DNA of 32,018 nucleotides from an uncultured Bacilli bacterium (GCA_944373135.1 CALWAM010000003.1:1-32018), one strand, 5' to 3'; shown: positions 22,682-30,653, counted from the first letter of the stretch. The notes: generated from the sequence alone by a model not told the origin. Numbers and translations: made by a program.

Positions 22682-22727
22682 AATAATAAAGGAGCAATAT
22701 TTAACTACCACAGTTACTGATTGCTCC
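22682..22727 (-). terminator. Terminator of the iscS-rhodanese unit
   Basis: GGAGCAAT (22727-22720) pairs with ATTGCTCC (22698-22691), followed by TTTATTATTT. The 5' arm encodes Gly-Ala-Ile near the rhodanese C-terminus and the stop codon lies in the loop. Confidence 0.75.
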
Positions 22728-23069
22728 TAAATCATATACATATTTATATCCCATATCTAATAACAATTCTGCTGCTTGTTTACTTCTACTACCACTACGA
22801 CAATAAACAATTATCTCACGATCATAATTAGCATAAAGTTTTATTTTGTCTTCAAGATCATCAAGCGGAATATTTATACTATCAGTTAAATTACCACTTA
22901 AATATTCTTCTTCAGTTCTTACATCTATTATAATCGCATCTTTCAAACTTTTATTAATTGCTTCATTACATGAAATAGTTTGATAAATTCCTCCATTTGT
23001 AGTTTTACCATCTTCACTACACGAAGTAACTATTAATAACATTAATAATAATACGATTATTCTTTTCAT
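22701..23069 (-). CDS. Rhodanese-domain lipoprotein
   Basis: The 122-residue protein begins with a lipoprotein signal: basic MKR, a hydrophobic run, and the lipobox VTSC with Cys17 as the lipidated residue. The remainder is one rhodanese domain with IIIDVRTEEEYLSGN and the active-site loop VYCRSGSRS, where Cys90 would carry the persulfide. It should sit on the outer face of the membrane and transfer sulfur or sense reactive sulfur. Its start overlaps the end of the cysteine desulfurase gene by four bases, so the two are made together although they should act on opposite sides of the membrane. The family is certain; the substrate is unknown. Confidence 0.88.
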   Translation of the reverse strand: MKRIIVLLLMLLIVTSCSEDGKTTNGGIYQTISCNEAINKSLKDAIIIDVRTEEEYLSGNLTDSINIPLDDLEDKIKLYANYDREIIVYCRSGSRSKQAAELLLDMGYKYVYDLGAISNCGS

Positions 23070-24202
23070 TTAAAATCACTTAACTTACTTAGTCTTTGAT
23101 ATTCCCCATGAAAATAAGTCAAAAATTTATTTATATCATCTGTTGTCGTTTGATAAGATATACTAATCCTTATCGTTGTTTTAGCTCTTTGTAAATCATT
23201 ATAAACAGCCATAACAGATGTACTTAATTCGCCACTTGCACAAGCCGTATTAGTACTTAAATAAACTTCATGGTCTTCCATAGCATGAACAAAAGTCTCC
23301 GGCTTTATATTCATTAAACTAATATTTAACATATGAGGAATAGTATACTTAGTTTTATTAATTTTTATATTCGGATAATGTCTTAAATCCTTTTCAACTT
23401 TTTCATTAAGTCCTTTAACAAAATTTTCTTTTCTAGATAAATCATTTAAAGCAATCCTCATTGCTTTTGAAAAAGCAACTATTAAAGGAAGTGGTGGTGT
23501 CCCAGGATTTAAATTATTACTTTTTCCACTACCATGTATTAAAGGAATCAAATTCACACCTTCTTTTTTATATAGTAAACCAATTCCCTTCGGCCCAAAA
23601 ATTTTGTGAGCAGAAAAAGACGCTAAATCAACATCTTTTAAATTTATTCCTACTTTTCCAAGCGCTTGCGTCATATCACTATGAAAAAAAGTATTAGGAT
23701 TTTCTTTTTTTATAATTTGTCTAAGCGTTTTTAATGGTTGTCTAATCCCCATTTCACTATTTACAGCACATATACTAACTAAAATAGTATCTTCTTTTAT
23801 CTTATTTTTTAAATCATCTATATCTATTAATCCTTCATCAGTATTATTTACATAACTTACTTTAAATCCCAATGTTTCTAGATAATCACAAATGCTATAA
23901 ATTGATGGATGTTCTAATTTAGAAACAATTATATGCTTACCTCTATTTTGATAAGCATAACATATCCCCTTAATTGCCATATTATTAGATTCTGTTGCTC
24001 CACTAGTATAAACAATTTCATCTTCTTTTATATCTAAAAGTTCACTAATTTGTTTCGTTGCACTATTAAGTAAAGCTCTCGACTTAGCCCCTAAACTATG
24101 AATTGAATTTGCATTACCTATATAATCTCTACTAGCTTTATTATAAGATTCTAAAACATCAAACAAAATAGGAGTTGTCGCCGAATAATCTAAATATATC
24201 AT
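23066..24202 (-). CDS. IscS/NifS-type cysteine desulfurase
   Basis: A PLP enzyme of 378 residues from the ATG at 24202. MIYLDYSATTP, SGATESNNMAIKG, the PLP lysine in FSAHKIFGPKGIG and the catalytic Cys in STNTACASGE are all present. The Cys lies in a longer flexible loop, which marks the IscS (group I) type, unlike SufS at 5511-6707. Such enzymes in Firmicutes often supply sulfur for tRNA thiolation (partner ThiI or MnmA), but neither gene is here. An in-frame ATG at 24214 lacks a ribosome-binding site; GGTGG stands five bases from 24202. The stop overlaps the rhodanese lipoprotein start. Confidence 0.9.
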   Translation of the reverse strand: MIYLDYSATTPILFDVLESYNKASRDYIGNANSIHSLGAKSRALLNSATKQISELLDIKEDEIVYTSGATESNNMAIKGICYAYQNRGKHIIVSKLEHPSIYSICDYLETLGFKVSYVNNTDEGLIDIDDLKNKIKEDTILVSICAVNSEMGIRQPLKTLRQIIKKENPNTFFHSDMTQALGKVGINLKDVDLASFSAHKIFGPKGIGLLYKKEGVNLIPLIHGSGKSNNLNPGTPPLPLIVAFSKAMRIALNDLSRKENFVKGLNEKVEKDLRHYPNIKINKTKYTIPHMLNISLMNIKPETFVHAMEDHEVYLSTNTACASGELSTSVMAVYNDLQRAKTTIRISISYQTTTDDINKFLTYFHGEYQRLSKLSDFK

Positions 24203-24218
24203 TAATACCACCATACCA

Positions 24219-24247
24219 ATTATACATAATAATATAAAGTTCGTCTA
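24219..24247 (-). promoter_or_regulatory. Promoter of the cysteine desulfurase gene
   Basis: TAGACG (24247-24242), 17 bases, TATAAT (24224-24219). The -35 is weak but the -10 is perfect; the leader would be about ten bases. Confidence 0.5.
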
Positions 24248-24261
24248 CACAAAATTTACAC

Positions 24262-24288
24262 AAAAATAAAAGAGCTTTAAAAGCTCTT
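24262..24288 (-). terminator. Terminator of the collagen-like gene
   Basis: AGAGCTT (24287-24281) pairs with AAGCTCT (24277-24271) across TTA, then TTTATTTTT. It begins at the stop codon. Confidence 0.82.
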
Positions 24289-25159
24289 AATTGATTCTTG
24301 TAATAGATACACTACCAGCCCATGATTCATTAGGCTCTAATTCGAAAGTAACAGTACCTGAATTAATAAACTTATATACTGAATTAGCAGTTGCTGTAAA
24401 TATTGCATTTCCCACTAACATTCCAGTTTGTTGTCTACTCAAACGATTATTTACAGAACTTCTAGCTATGACAGTATCAACAGGTAGTACTTCTTTAAAA
24501 TCAATACTTACCGGATCAACTTCATAATCTGCTGTATTAATTTGTCTTACATTAACCCACCAATTTATTAAATATTGACCTTGAGTATGTATTGTAAATT
24601 GTCCTGTATTTAAATCATAAGTAATTCCACTAGAAATATTTGGCGTTTCAAATAATATTGGTTGTTGAGGATCTACTGAGACTCTTCCAACTTGGTGAAC
24701 CATCGCAAAAGAATTGTAATTACCACCTGCTGGACCAGTTGCTCCAGTTGCACCTGTTGCTCCGGTTGGTCCCATTGGTCCTTGTGCTCCACTAGCTCCA
24801 GTTGCACCCGTTGCGCCAGTTGGTCCCATTGGTCCTTGTGCTCCACTTGCTCCAGTTGCACCTGTTGCTCCGGTTGGCCCCATTGGTCCTTGTGCTCCAC
24901 TAGCTCCAGTTGCACCCGTTGCTCCAGTTGGTCCCATTGGACCTTGACATCCTGCAGGTCCAGTTGGACCCATGGCACCATTCATACCATCTCTGCCTTG
25001 TGGACCGGTTGCTCCAGTATCTCCAGTAGGTCCGGTACATCCACAATCACCAGGATCTCCTTTAGGACCTGTTGGACCTGTTGGACCAGTTACACCACGA
25101 TTAATTAAACAATCTATTACTTCGCATAAACAATCATTATTTTCACAATTATTATTCAT
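24287..25159 (-). CDS. Collagen-like surface protein (BclA-type layout)
   Basis: The 290-residue protein has a Cys-rich N-terminus of about 22 residues ([14 protein letters not shown]), then about 120 residues of uninterrupted Gly-X-Y triplets rich in GPTG, GATG and GPMG, then a globular C-terminal domain of about 140 residues. That domain ([22 protein letters not shown] and onward) looks like the TNF/C1q-like trimerisation domain of BclA-type exosporium proteins. Such proteins form trimeric hair-like filaments on spores or cells, and the Thr residues can be glycosylated. No signal peptide is seen, as usual for spore-surface proteins assembled from inside the mother cell. The ribosome-binding site AAAGGAG lies in the hairpin at 25160-25197. 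Spore-surface location is likely but inferred. Confidence 0.85.
   Translation of the reverse strand: MNNNCENNDCLCEVIDCLINRGVTGPTGPTGPKGDPGDCGCTGPTGDTGATGPQGRDGMNGAMGPTGPAGCQGPMGPTGATGATGASGAQGPMGPTGATGATGASGAQGPMGPTGATGATGASGAQGPMGPTGATGATGATGPAGGNYNSFAMVHQVGRVSVDPQQPILFETPNISSGITYDLNTGQFTIHTQGQYLINWWVNVRQINTADYEVDPVSIDFKEVLPVDTVIARSSVNNRLSRQQTGMLVGNAIFTATANSVYKFINSGTVTFELEPNESWAGSVSITRIN
24741..24956 (-). repeat. Four 54-bp tandem repeats inside the collagen-like gene
   Basis: Units start at 24741, 24795, 24849 and 24903, exactly 54 bp apart. Each encodes 18 residues, six Gly-X-Y triplets of the type [18 protein letters not shown]. Copies differ by a few silent changes and by Thr/Ser changes at the unit border. 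Being in frame and near-identical, they can change in number by slippage or recombination without breaking the gene. Confidence 0.93.
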
Positions 25160-25197
25160 AAAAAACTCCTTTCACTATAACATATGAAAAGAGTTTT
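25160..25197 (-). terminator. Terminator-like hairpin carrying the ribosome-binding site of the collagen-like gene
   Basis: AAAACTCTTTTCA (25197-25185) pairs with TGAAAGGAGTTTT (25174-25162), one G-U pair, ten-base loop, then six U (25165-25160) directly before the ATG. The 3' arm includes AAAGGAG, six bases from the start codon. It can end rhomboid transcription and hide the ribosome-binding site of the next gene. Confidence 0.78.
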
Positions 25198-25223
25198 AAA
25201 TAATAAGTGCTATCGTCCATCAA

Positions 25224-26360
25224 TTAAAAAAACAATAAATACGCCATAAAAATAAAATATATTAATAATGTAATAATACCATTTAAAATATCTCTCTTAG
25301 TAGATTTACCTTTTACCCCTACAGCCATCATTCCTAAATATCCGGTTAATAAACCACCAATATGAGCTGCGTTATCTATATTAGGAACCATAAATCCAAA
25401 TAAAATATTTATAATAATTAATGGAATAATTTGACTCATCATTACGCTGCCTAAGTACAAACGGTAATGATAGCCAAAATAAAGCATAGCCCCTAACAAT
25501 CCAAATATTGCTCCACTCGCTCCTACAGAGAAAGAATTATTTAAAACAGCCGATAATAAATTACCACCTATTGCACTAACTAAATAAACAAATAAGAATC
25601 TTTTTTTACCAATAAAAGTTTCGAGTTGAAAACCTATAACATATAAAGCATACATATTAGTTAACAAATGTAAAATATTAGCATGTAAAAATGCCGAAGT
25701 AATAAGACGATATACCTCCCCATTTTTAACTAATATACCATTATTAGCTCCTAAATAATATAAATAATTACCTAAAGGTTTAACATATAAAAAACTTAAA
25801 AAATATAATAAAACGCATATTCCTATAATCACTTTAGTTATAATTACTTTTTTAGGTTTAAAAACACTCTCATATAATTTATTGTCTTTTTCCGTTTTTT
25901 TATTTATATCCTTAGTAACATTTACAAGTAAAGAAATATCTCCTGAGTCCTTTAACATTTTATTTTTTATACTAGGAAATACCTCTAATAATAACTTATT
26001 CTTTTTAAGTTCACTTTCATCTTTAATATTGATTGATTTAATGTTTTTAAAATCTTCTATTTTTACACCATCATTTAAATCTAAAAATATATTTAAAGCA
26101 TTCATTTTAAAAGATAAAGTTTTCTTTTTAATTTGTTTCATTACATTTTTTATTTTAAATATATCAAACTTATATTGATCAATATTATGTATATAATTAG
26201 AATTAATTCTTATTATTTTATAAGGTCCCTCATTATTCTCTAACCATATTTCATTTTTAACACCATTTACAACAATCGGCGTATAATTTTGTTCTGTTAT
26301 AAAATAATGAACCAATTTCATTACTATTTCTTCTTTTTTATCCATTACTACAATGCTCAT
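25224..26360 (-). CDS. Rhomboid-family intramembrane serine protease (GluP-like)
   Basis: The 378-residue protein has a cytosolic N-terminal part of about 170 residues, then about seven membrane segments. Ser282 in GASGAIFG and His333 in NAAHIGG form the rhomboid catalytic dyad, and HANILHLLTNMYALY is the conserved first-helix pattern. The N-terminal soluble part is like that of GluP (YqgP) of B. subtilis, but no tetratricopeptide repeats follow the membrane domain. Rhomboids cut membrane proteins inside the bilayer; substrates here are unknown. GGAGGG six bases before ATG 26360 supports the start. It is divergent from the small membrane protein at 26416. Confidence 0.92.
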   Translation of the reverse strand: MSIVVMDKKEEIVMKLVHYFITEQNYTPIVVNGVKNEIWLENNEGPYKIIRINSNYIHNIDQYKFDIFKIKNVMKQIKKKTLSFKMNALNIFLDLNDGVKIEDFKNIKSINIKDESELKKNKLLLEVFPSIKNKMLKDSGDISLLVNVTKDINKKTEKDNKLYESVFKPKKVIITKVIIGICVLLYFLSFLYVKPLGNYLYYLGANNGILVKNGEVYRLITSAFLHANILHLLTNMYALYVIGFQLETFIGKKRFLFVYLVSAIGGNLLSAVLNNSFSVGASGAIFGLLGAMLYFGYHYRLYLGSVMMSQIIPLIIINILFGFMVPNIDNAAHIGGLLTGYLGMMAVGVKGKSTKRDILNGIITLLIYFIFMAYLLFF

Positions 26361-26415
26361 TTATTCCCTCCATCATACTTTATAAAATATCACATATAAT
26401 TAATCAGGTGATTTC

Positions 26416-26721
26416 ATGATTATTATCTTTATTATTACCATTATTCTTTATCATTTACCAATTATCAAGTTATATAATAATAAAAAACTTAATAATGACA
26501 TTCTTTATTTTACCATAAGTAATATAATATTATTACTAGGAATTATTTTATTTTACTATTATTTTAAAGATTTCTTCTTTTCTTTAATATTAAATATTTT
26601 ACTTATTTTAAATTCTTCATTCTATATAAAAGAACTAAATAACTATAAATATATATATTTAAGTATTCCTTATTTGTTATTTAATATTTATTTTATTTTA
26701 AAAATTATCTTCAGCTTCTAA
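26416..26721 (+). CDS. Small multi-pass membrane protein of unknown function
   Basis: A 101-residue protein made almost entirely of hydrophobic stretches rich in Ile, Leu, Phe and Tyr, with probably three or four membrane segments separated by short Asn/Lys loops. AGGTGATTTC before ATG 26416 is a good ribosome-binding site, and TATAAT at 26395-26400 could be the -10. It is divergent from the rhomboid gene and its last 24 bases overlap the convergent end of rluD. I recognise no family. The codon use is like the neighbours, and the ribosome-binding site makes it a likely real gene. Confidence 0.62.
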   Translation: MIIIFIITIILYHLPIIKLYNNKKLNNDILYFTISNIILLLGIILFYYYFKDFFFSLILNILLILNSSFYIKELNNYKYIYLSIPYLLFNIYFILKIIFSF

Positions 26722-27594
26722 TTCATCTAAATAATTTTGAAAATAATCCGGCAATTTAGAAACAAAACTTAACTCTTTTTTAGTAATAGGATGCTCAAAG
26801 CTCATTTTATAAGAATGTAAAAATTGTCCTATTCCTTTAATCACTTCTTTATTATATACAGGATCATTAAATATTGGATAACCAATATATTTAGCATGCA
26901 CTCTTATTTGATGAGTCCTTCCTGTTTCCAATCTAAATTTAACTAAAGTATAATTTTTATATCTCTTTAATACTTTCATGTGACTTACAGCTCTTTTTGA
27001 ATTTTTATCAGTCACTGTCATTTTCTTTCTATCCAACTTATCTCGTCCAATAGGGGCATCTATTGTTGCTTCATCATGTTTAAATACTCCACATAAAAGA
27101 GCAATATATTCTCTTTTAATTTCTTTATTTTTAAATTTTTCTGCTAATATTTGATGAGCCCTATTGTTTTTTGCCACTAAAAGTAAACCACTGGTATCTT
27201 TATCGATTCGATGCACTATACCCAATCTATTAACGCCATTAGTATCTGATAAATTATTAGTATAATTAATAAGTCCATTAACCAAAGTATTATCGGTATT
27301 TCCACTTCCCGGATGAACTACTAAACCAGTTGGTTTATCAATAACCATAATATCATCATCTTCATAGACGATGTTTAATTTCATATCCACTGGTTTAATA
27401 TCTAATTTCTTTTCCTCATAATTAATATCAATCACATCATTAACTTTTACTTTATAACTAGGTTTTACTATTTTCCCATTAACTAAAATATTTCCCTCTT
27501 TAATAAGTCTTTCTATCTCACTCCTACTAAGAATATTTCTATTACCTAATTCTTTATCAATCCTTATGTCACTATTTTCCATTATTAGTTTCAT
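26698..27594 (-). CDS. rluD: Ribosomal large subunit pseudouridine synthase, RluD family
   Basis: An S4 RNA-binding domain (LSRSEIERLIKEGNILVNGK) is followed by the RluA/RluD catalytic domain, with GIVHRIDKDTSGLLLVAK holding the catalytic Asp, and RLETGRTHQIRVHAKYIG. Length is normal at about 298 residues. It isomerises uridines in 23S rRNA; in B. subtilis the neighbour of lspA is the same type of gene (ylyB). Two in-frame ATGs upstream (27606, 27603) lie in the ribosome-binding site GGGTGAT; ATG 27594 has seven-base spacing and is preferred. It overlaps lspA by 23 bases, so it is translationally coupled. Confidence 0.92.
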   Translation of the reverse strand: MKLIMENSDIRIDKELGNRNILSRSEIERLIKEGNILVNGKIVKPSYKVKVNDVIDINYEEKKLDIKPVDMKLNIVYEDDDIMVIDKPTGLVVHPGSGNTDNTLVNGLINYTNNLSDTNGVNRLGIVHRIDKDTSGLLLVAKNNRAHQILAEKFKNKEIKREYIALLCGVFKHDEATIDAPIGRDKLDRKKMTVTDKNSKRAVSHMKVLKRYKNYTLVKFRLETGRTHQIRVHAKYIGYPIFNDPVYNKEVIKGIGQFLHSYKMSFEHPITKKELSFVSKLPDYFQNYLDELEAEDNF

Positions 27595-28045
27595 GTTTAT
27601 CATCACCCTTTATAATTGAAATAATAAGTAAGAATATTCCTATACATATAAATATATCAGCAAAATTAAACACAGGAAAGTCATAACTAAAGATTAATAC
27701 ATCTATAAAATCTCTAACATATCCTAAAATTATTCTATCTAATAAATTGCCAAGTATTCCCCCTAATAATAAACCAAAAGATACAATTGTTCTAATATTT
27801 TTCTTAAAACAAAACATATATCTATATAATACTATAATTGCCATAATACTAATTATTATAATAATATATCTCATATTATCAAGTAATCCCCAAGCTACTC
27901 CTGTATTATAATAAGAAGAAATATATAAGAAATTATCTATTAATTTATAACTTTCACCAACAGTGAAATATATATCAATTAAAGATTTAGATACTTGATC
28001 TATAAATAAACAGATAATTCCAATTATAAAAATTTTTTTGGTCAT
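27572..28045 (-). CDS. lspA: Lipoprotein signal peptidase II
   Basis: The 157-residue integral membrane protease cleaves the signal peptide of prolipoproteins before the lipidated Cys. Four membrane segments are visible. YYNTGVAWG, GNLLDR, YVRDFID and FPVFNFADIFI are the conserved family blocks; D112 and D130 are the catalytic aspartates. A substrate in this window is the rhodanese lipoprotein with its VTSC lipobox. The gene starts behind an extended -10 site and continues into rluD, as in B. subtilis. Confidence 0.95.
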   Translation of the reverse strand: MTKKIFIIGIICLFIDQVSKSLIDIYFTVGESYKLIDNFLYISSYYNTGVAWGLLDNMRYIIIIISIMAIIVLYRYMFCFKKNIRTIVSFGLLLGGILGNLLDRIILGYVRDFIDVLIFSYDFPVFNFADIFICIGIFLLIISIIKGDDKHETNNGK

Positions 28046-28067
28046 TATTCTTCCTCATTTCATTGGT

Positions 28068-28076
28068 ATTATATCA
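28068..28076 (-). promoter_or_regulatory. Extended -10 promoter of lspA-rluD
   Basis: TGATATAAT on the minus strand; its TG is the last two bases of the TGA stop of the ylmC gene. No good -35 was found. The leader is about 15-20 bases. Confidence 0.55.
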
Positions 28077-28298
28077 TAATTCTACTAATATTACATCACT
28101 TCCTATTTTTTTAATATTTAAAAAATTTATAGATACTTCTCCCCCACTACCTAAAAATGATCTTAATTTCATTTTTTCTTCTACTATTAATCTCTTTATA
28201 TTCCCTTGTTCATCTATCTCAGCATCAATTATTCTACCTACTTTCTTACCATCTAAAATATTAACTACATCCTTTTGTTGTAATTCTGATAAACGCAT
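28074..28298 (-). CDS. ylmC: PRC-barrel protein of the YlmC/YmxH sporulation family
   Basis: A 74-residue protein. MRLSELQQKDVVNILDGKKVG matches the family start (R-L-S-E-L-x-x-K-E-V-I-n-v-x-d-G), and GRIIDAEIDEQGNIKRLIV is the PRC-barrel pattern. The C-terminal INFLNIKKIGSDVILV completes the barrel. Members are linked to sporulation but have no known biochemical role. TTG at 28301 is in frame, but AAGGTGG-TTTG-ATG supports 28298. In B. subtilis, ylmC lies downstream of sigG and upstream of lspA. That order is kept here, with two plus-strand genes in between. Confidence 0.85.
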   Translation of the reverse strand: MRLSELQQKDVVNILDGKKVGRIIDAEIDEQGNIKRLIVEEKMKLRSFLGSGGEVSINFLNIKKIGSDVILVEL

Positions 28299-28327
28299 CA
28301 AACCACCTTAATAAAATATATTATTTA

Positions 28328-28356
28328 TTTACAAAAAATAGTAACTTTGATAATAT
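28328..28356 (+). promoter_or_regulatory. Promoter of the 132-residue membrane protein gene
   Basis: TTTACA (28328-28333), 17 bases, TAATAT (28351-28356), with TG one base before the -10. The start site is about 20 bases before the ATG at 28381. Confidence 0.7.
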
Positions 28357-28380
28357 AATAATATGAAAGGAGTCGTTTAT

Positions 28381-28779
28381 ATGGGATTAGGTTATGGAAA
28401 TAATTCAATAGTTACTACAAATTCAACTGTAGGAGTATGGGCAATCATTAGTGTAATAATTGCTATTTGTGCATCAATTGTTATTTATTTCACTTTCTTA
28501 AATAAAGATAATGAAAAAAAATATACTGGATTCTTAAAAACTTTATATGATTTTCTATCTTTTAAAACCCTAACATTAGAAGCCATTTTAAAAATTTTCT
28601 ATATGTTTATTGCAATTTATATTACTCTTGCCTCATTCGAACTTATTAAAGTAAGCATAATTGCCTTCGTTCTAATGTTAATAATAGGCAATGTTGTTGC
28701 TCGTATTGTCTTTGAATCAGCCCTATTATTATTAATGATTTATCGTCAATTAGTTAAAATATCTGATTCTAAAAAATAA
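28381..28779 (+). CDS. Membrane protein, conserved but of unknown function
   Basis: From the ATG at 28381 (MGLGYGNN) the protein has 132 residues. An upstream ATG at 28363 is in frame, but GAAAGGAG then lies inside the reading frame, and it is well placed for 28381. Membrane segments are seen at about 20-42 (VWAIISVIIAICASIVIYFTF) and twice in the second half, around a middle KTLYDFLSFKTLTLEAILKI that I recall from related Firmicutes proteins without function. Own promoter and terminator. It is one of two plus-strand genes between ylmC and sigG. Confidence 0.75.
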   Translation: MGLGYGNNSIVTTNSTVGVWAIISVIIAICASIVIYFTFLNKDNEKKYTGFLKTLYDFLSFKTLTLEAILKIFYMFIAIYITLASFELIKVSIIAFVLMLIIGNVVARIVFESALLLLMIYRQLVKISDSKK

Positions 28780-28786
28780 TAATCTT

Positions 28787-28810
28787 AAGACTACTAAGTA
28801 GTCTTTTTTT
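28787..28810 (+). terminator. Terminator of the 132-residue membrane protein gene
   Basis: AAGACTA (28787-28793) pairs with TAGTCTT (28799-28805) around CTAAG; the last two T of the stem run into a tract of T up to 28810. It stands eight bases after the stop. Confidence 0.85.
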
Positions 28811-28811
28811 A

Positions 28812-28820
28812 TGCTATAAT
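28812..28820 (+). promoter_or_regulatory. Extended -10 promoter of the transglutaminase-like gene
   Basis: TGCTATAAT directly behind the T tract of the upstream terminator. No clear -35. The ATG at 28837 is 17 bases further on, so the leader is short. Confidence 0.5.
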
Positions 28821-28836
28821 CACAACAGGTGATAAC

Positions 28837-30642
28837 ATGGAAAACAAAAGAATAATAAATATTAATGCTTGGGAAAGAAACATAGATGGAATTTACTATA
28901 GTAGTGATCCAAAAATATTTGAAAGTCCCCATCAATGCCTAGAAATCCTTCTAGATAATAAAATGATTTATGAAACTGATACGGATCGAAAAGAAATATT
29001 ATTTAATGATTCTAACCATCCTTATTCTTTTTTAACTAAACTTAGATTAGGTTCAATCAGTTTATTTATTAATCCGGAAGCTTATTCACAAAATCCCCAA
29101 GTTTTTGAATCAATTATTATCCAAGCAATTAGTAATTTTAAATCCCTTACCTTAAGTATTGATGAAAATCTTAAACTTACCCCCACCATATTAGAGGCCA
29201 TCATTAATAATTCCCATATTAATTCTATTCATTTAAATAATCGTCTTCTTGATATAAATTTATATCAACAATTAAGAAGGAAAAAGGATATCGTTATATA
29301 TGGAAATAACGTATCTAAAGAATTATTAAATATTTATGATGGAAGTATAAATCTAAACATGACTAAGCCTTTAGTTTATACCTACACTTACAAAATATTA
29401 CAAAAGATATCTGATTTAATAATAAACGAACCTTTAACCCCAAATGAAATATATAATCTAAAAGAATATGCGCCTAACTTAGAAAGCTTAACATTTCAAA
29501 AAGATGGATTATTATCTTTTAGAACCATTATAGAACACTTTAAAGATTCACCAATAAAAATAATATTTAAACTAGAAAAAGACAAGATTTATAACTTAAA
29601 TGAATTAAAAGAAATTGTAAAAGAATATCCAAATATTATGGTTGAATATGAATATCAAGAATATCCTCTTCAAGATTATATAAAGATGGAAGAACATATT
29701 CTTAAATTAATTGAACCAATTAATAATTTAAATTTAACTCCCTTAGAAAAATTTATTTATGTTTTTAATGTTACGAAAAGATTTCGTGAATATAAGGAAA
29801 ATGATATAGATCCGATGAGAGCCCGCAACTTAATAAGTTTATTTGAAAATGATAACGATACTATTGTTTGCGTTGGATATAGTGCCCTTTTAGAAGAATT
29901 ATGTCTTCATTTAAATATTCCTAATGTAAAAATATCCGCTGATATTGGATTCATTAATGAAAGTAATGAAGTAAATTACGGTGGACATGCCCGTAATCTT
30001 GTTTATTTAAAAGATGATAAATATCATATTGATGGATTTTATATCTCAGATGCTACTTGGAGTAATAATTATGAATATGATTCTCTAGTAACAGCATTAT
30101 TAACTCCTAATGAAACAACCAATTTATACCGGATTATAAAAAATGGCGAAATTTCCATTATATCTAGTCAATCTTATCAAGAGTTCTTAAGTTTAATTTA
30201 TCAAGATTTTAAAACAAACAGTTGTTATTTATTCAATCGTTTAATAATAAGTATTACCAAATTATATCCAAGTTTCATTTCAATTTTATCATCTAATAAA
30301 GCTTATCAAGAATTTAATTCTAAATCATTACCTAAAACTAATGATTATTATAATCTATTTATTGATGAAGAATTTATGAAAATTTTATATAATTTTATAA
30401 AAACTAAAATGAACAATATTATTTCAGGAGAAACATTAATTAATGCTAGTGTAAATTTACAAAGAAAATTACATCCTGAGATGACCGAAGAAGAACTTTT
30501 AAATTATCGTAATAAATTAAATGCCGATAATCAATTTGATTATGAAGATCAAGCACCTCCTATCGTTGCTGAACACTATGATAATAAAGAAATAATTGCT
30601 AATGAAACTAATAAATTTGGTCAAGGGCCTCGAAAAATTTAA
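28837..30642 (+). CDS. Transglutaminase-like protein with N-terminal repeat region
   Basis: A 601-residue soluble protein without signal peptide or membrane segment. Residues about 300-410 carry a transglutaminase-like core: TPLEKFIYVFNVTKRFREY, then C345 in VCVGYSALLEELC, H384 in GGHARNLVYL and D405 in ISDATW. This is the order and spacing of the Cys-His-Asp triad. The first 290 residues have irregular Leu/Ile-rich pieces (SLTLSIDENLKLTPTILEAI and NLESLTFQK) that look like degenerate leucine-rich repeats. The last 70 residues are polar and probably disordered. AGGTGATAAC before the ATG is a good ribosome-binding site. It may be a cytosolic protease or crosslinking enzyme, perhaps for spore-coat crosslinking, but this is inference. 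It is not the small Bacillus coat transglutaminase Tgl. Confidence 0.72.
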   Translation: MENKRIININAWERNIDGIYYSSDPKIFESPHQCLEILLDNKMIYETDTDRKEILFNDSNHPYSFLTKLRLGSISLFINPEAYSQNPQVFESIIIQAISNFKSLTLSIDENLKLTPTILEAIINNSHINSIHLNNRLLDINLYQQLRRKKDIVIYGNNVSKELLNIYDGSINLNMTKPLVYTYTYKILQKISDLIINEPLTPNEIYNLKEYAPNLESLTFQKDGLLSFRTIIEHFKDSPIKIIFKLEKDKIYNLNELKEIVKEYPNIMVEYEYQEYPLQDYIKMEEHILKLIEPINNLNLTPLEKFIYVFNVTKRFREYKENDIDPMRARNLISLFENDNDTIVCVGYSALLEELCLHLNIPNVKISADIGFINESNEVNYGGHARNLVYLKDDKYHIDGFYISDATWSNNYEYDSLVTALLTPNETTNLYRIIKNGEISIISSQSYQEFLSLIYQDFKTNSCYLFNRLIISITKLYPSFISILSSNKAYQEFNSKSLPKTNDYYNLFIDEEFMKILYNFIKTKMNNIISGETLINASVNLQRKLHPEMTEEELLNYRNKLNADNQFDYEDQAPPIVAEHYDNKEIIANETNKFGQGPRKI

Positions 30643-30653
30643 AAATGCTTTAG

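Noticed and set aside
24741-24956. Regular repeats that could suggest a CRISPR array
   Set aside because: The 54-bp units are contiguous with no spacers, stay in frame with the collagen-like protein and encode Gly-X-Y triplets.
24692-25108. Long plus-strand frame rich in Cys, Ser and Trp opposite the collagen-like gene
   Set aside because: It is the mirror of the Gly-X-Y repeat; it has no ribosome-binding site and its composition follows from the repeat on the other strand.
25178-25186. CATATGTTA upstream of the collagen-like gene as a sigma-K -10 site
   Set aside because: It is the loop of the hairpin, no fitting -35 is present and transcription would begin inside the ribosome-binding site. 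A mother-cell promoter cannot be excluded but is not supported.
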